7,613 bases of DNA from assembly GCA_017424205.1 (NCBI GenBank), contig JAFPAS010000218.1:1-7613 (forward strand). Direction: 5' to 3'. The first letter of the stretch is position 1, and each line of letters starts with the position of its first letter. The translations under genes and the position numbers were made by a program. This stretch comes from Prevotella sp. Lineage in GTDB: Bacteria; Bacteroidota; Bacteroidia; Bacteroidales; Bacteroidaceae. Under the pieces are notes generated by a model. It did not search any database and was not told where the DNA came from. It saw nothing but the letters and a program-made list of their open reading frames with translations. This document shows, piece by piece, positions 6,341 to 7,613 of the stretch.

Positions 6341-7408
6341 TATAGCCTGAAAATTATTTATCTCCTCTGCCCATAGCCGCATGATACGCTCACGGCTGTA
6401 CTGCGCAGCTATGTCAGGACCCTCGCTGGCAAGACGTGAGTGCAGCGCAGGGTCATTCTCTATGGCAAGTACGGCCTTGCCTATAGCTTCTGCATTGCGC
6501 TCCACGAGCATTCCGCCACGCCCTTCGGCAAGCAGATGACGCGGACCGTGGGGCACATCACATGCCACAACAGGCACACCATGTGCCATAGCCTCGATGA
6601 TGACGAGCGAGAAGCCTTCGTATTCTGATGTCACGCAGACGATATCTGCCGAGCGATAGACAGCGGCAGGATTGTCTGTAGCGGAGTGCAGCGTGACACT
6701 CTCTTCAAGCTGCAACGTATTGATGAGTGTCTGCAGCGGCTCGCGTTCACGCCCTTCGCCATAGATATGCAGCGAGCAGTCTGGCAGGTCATGATATATC
6801 TGCTGCCATGCGCGGATGAGCAAGTCATATCCGTTAGCCTTCTCCAGCCTGCCCAGCGCCACGATGCGATGCTGCTGACTGGCAGTCTCTACATCAGTGC
6901 TGGCGGTGAGTGAGAGATAGTTCGGGATGACCGTTACACGGCGTGCATGGCGGTATTCTGCAGCATCGCCATCAGTAAGGCACACCACAGTATCGACATT
7001 CTGCTCCATGCGGCGCACAAGCCACGGCAGCGGCATCGTGAAACGCGGCTGGTGCGACTCGTATATCATGCGGCAGGCATATCGTCGCAAACCATAGAGA
7101 TACACGCCGAGCAGTCCGGCAGATGTCATTACGTCTGGTTTCTCTTGCTGTATTACTTCTGCCACACGGTGTGTCACCTGCCAGAACGTCATAGGCTTGA
7201 CAATCTTTGACGAGTGTTTCTTTATTCCTAATCGCACACGCTTCACCAGCGGCGAGAGCTCAAAGGCATCACCGTCTGGGTAGTCGTAGACCTCTATGAG
7301 CACCACCTCGCACAGTCTGTTGCCGGCAAGATAGTTCATCTTGTCGGTCATGATGCGTTCGAGTCCGCCGCAGATGGCGAGTGTCTCCATGACGTATGCT
7401 ATTTTCAT
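6338..7408 (-). CDS. GT4-family glycosyltransferase (upstream of the pair)
   Basis: A 356-residue GT-B retaining glycosyltransferase, likely acting on a surface-glycan intermediate. It opens with MKIAYVMETL...GGLERIM (glycine loop at 14-15), typical of Bacteroidales capsule and exopolysaccharide enzymes. Other family marks are IYESHQPRF (115-123), VIPNY (160-164), ALGRLEKANGYDLLIRAW (184-201), LHIYGEG (213-219) and the E-x7-E motif at E264/E272 in EYEGFSLVIIEAMAHGVPVVA (262-282). In the usual GR-x3-KG donor-site motif the lysine position is N192, while R187 is kept; K190 might compensate. The start at 7408 gives the canonical N-terminus; the frame stays open upstream to 7567 but offers no ATG, GTG or TTG. 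Its TAG stop is the first unit of array 1, so the array sets the C-terminus (NNFQAI). Confidence 0.9.
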   Translation of the reverse strand: MKIAYVMETLAICGGLERIMTDKMNYLAGNRLCEVVLIEVYDYPDGDAFELSPLVKRVRLGIKKHSSKIVKPMTFWQVTHRVAEVIQQEKPDVMTSAGLLGVYLYGLRRYACRMIYESHQPRFTMPLPWLVRRMEQNVDTVVCLTDGDAAEYRHARRVTVIPNYLSLTASTDVETASQQHRIVALGRLEKANGYDLLIRAWQQIYHDLPDCSLHIYGEGREREPLQTLINTLQLEESVTLHSATDNPAAVYRSADIVCVTSEYEGFSLVIIEAMAHGVPVVACDVPHGPRHLLAEGRGGMLVERNAEAIGKAVLAIENDPALHSRLASEGPDIAAQYSRERIMRLWAEEINNFQAI

Positions 7409-7423
7409 CTCAGAGATTGCAAG

Positions 7424-7436
7424 GTTATGTTTTTTT
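7424..7436 (-). promoter_or_regulatory. Shared A-rich leader motif before the GT4 start at 7408
   Basis: AAAAAAACATAAC on the minus strand is identical to 6241-6253, but here it sits 15 bases before the ATG and is preceded by a run of six C (7437-7442). TAACCTTG within and after it is one mismatch from the TAnnTTTG promoter element, but no TTG lies at the right distance upstream, so a promoter here is doubtful. Confidence 0.45.
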
Positions 7437-7442
7437 GGGGGG

Positions 7443-7551
7443 CTAGAGAGCCTAAATGATCTAGAGAATCTAGAGAGTCTAGAACATCTAGAGTTTCTAG
7501 AGTTTCTAGGATATCTAGGACATCTAGAAAAATCTAGAGCCTCTAGAAAAT
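7443..7551. repeat. CTAGA tandem array 2 (9-bp unit, 12 copies)
   Basis: Units start at 7443, 7452 (degenerate CTAA), 7461, 7470, 7479, 7488, 7497, 7506, 7515, 7524, 7534 and 7543. All intervals are 9 bases except one of 10 (7524 to 7534), a one-base expansion in an A-run. The unit is looser than in array 1 (CTAGAGTTT, CTAGGACAT, CTAGAACAT). The array lies 34 bases upstream of the second GT4 start. On the minus strand TAG again falls every third codon, but because of spacing this frame is not that of the following GT4 gene. Confidence 0.92.
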
Positions 7552-7613
7552 CATATTTTGTTTTTCTTTATTCTTCTTGCTGCGAGCGCCATGGCCCATA
7601 ACGGGCGGCAGGA
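7543..7613 (-). CDS. Probable 3' end of another gene in the glycan cluster (mostly outside window)
   Basis: All three minus-strand frames are open at the right edge, so a coding end is plausible but the frame is uncertain. The preferred frame starts from codon 7611 and reads LPPVMGHGARSKKNKEKQ then NMIF, stopping at TAG 7545-7543, which is the first unit of array 2. This mirrors the GT4 gene that ends in the first unit of array 1. The alternatives stop at TGA 7553-7551 (...LAARRIKKNKI) or TAA 7570-7568 (...RYGPWRSQQEE). A basic hydrophilic tail is common in membrane proteins of polysaccharide clusters, but 22 codons cannot identify a product. Confidence 0.3.
   Translation of the reverse strand, partial: LPPVMGHGARSKKNKEKQNMIF

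Noticed and set aside
6065..6376. Plus-strand open frame giving a Leu-Glu repeat (LEHLEHLEHLEYL) across array 1
   Set aside because: The repeat protein is a by-product of the 9-bp unit read in one frame. Most of the frame is antisense to the GT4 gene 5057-6238, and the start has no supporting leader.
6238..7408. The two GT4 genes as one gene split by recoded amber codons
   Set aside because: Both proteins are full-length, each with its own canonical GT-B N-terminus and C-terminal E-x7-E domain. The sequence between ends in a TAA as well. Two separate genes is the simpler reading, although the shared frame is real.
7341..7601. Plus-strand open frame across array 2 with a similar Leu-Glu pattern
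   Set aside because: Its start lies antisense inside the GT4 gene and the pattern breaks at the 10-base interval. Coding selection would not tolerate that slip so simply.

Overview
The window looks like chromosomal DNA of a gut- or rumen-type Bacteroidales, most like Prevotella/Segatella. The grounds are a multidomain secreted pectate lyase with a sorting-tail-like C-terminus, a TAnnTTTG-type promoter ahead of an AraC gene, A-rich leaders in place of strong Shine-Dalgarno sites, and family GT4 glycosyltransferases of the polysaccharide-locus kind. This assignment is inference from sequence character; there is no marker gene.

Layout. (1) 2-2392 (+): the 3' part of a large extracellular family-1 pectate lyase, closed by a textbook intrinsic terminator at 2422-2467. 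(2) 2393-3310: a 918-base gap between convergent transcription units with no credible gene. It is packed with repeats: a 12-bp direct repeat, two copies of a REP-like palindromic module in direct orientation, an inverted third copy whose hairpin keeps its pairing by a compensatory change, a 39-bp duplicate of the 3' end of the next gene, and a 23-bp tandem repeat. (3) 3311-4761 (-): a two-gene operon, an AraC-family regulator followed with a 4-base ATGA overlap by a free-standing prolyl-tRNA editing protein (YbaK/ProXp type), behind a recognisable Bacteroidetes promoter at 4830-4860. (4) 5057-7613 (-): two GT4 glycosyltransferases and probably the extreme 3' end of a third gene, most likely part of a capsule, exopolysaccharide or O-antigen cluster entering from the right edge.

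The most unusual structure lies in region 4. Each glycosyltransferase gene is preceded by a tandem array of a 9-bp unit built on CTAGA (9 units at 6266-6340, 12 units at 7443-7551), followed by a shared 13-base A-rich leader motif. The array between the two glycosyltransferases supplies the amber stop of the upstream gene and carries nine TAG codons in one frame, the same frame as both flanking genes, with repeated TAGATG stop/start overlaps. The second array has the same design with a one-base slip. Either may be a translational relay, a protein-binding array or a contingency locus; the sequence cannot decide which.

The pectate lyase, the regulator/editing operon and the glycan cluster look like three independent units. 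No functional link between them is visible.
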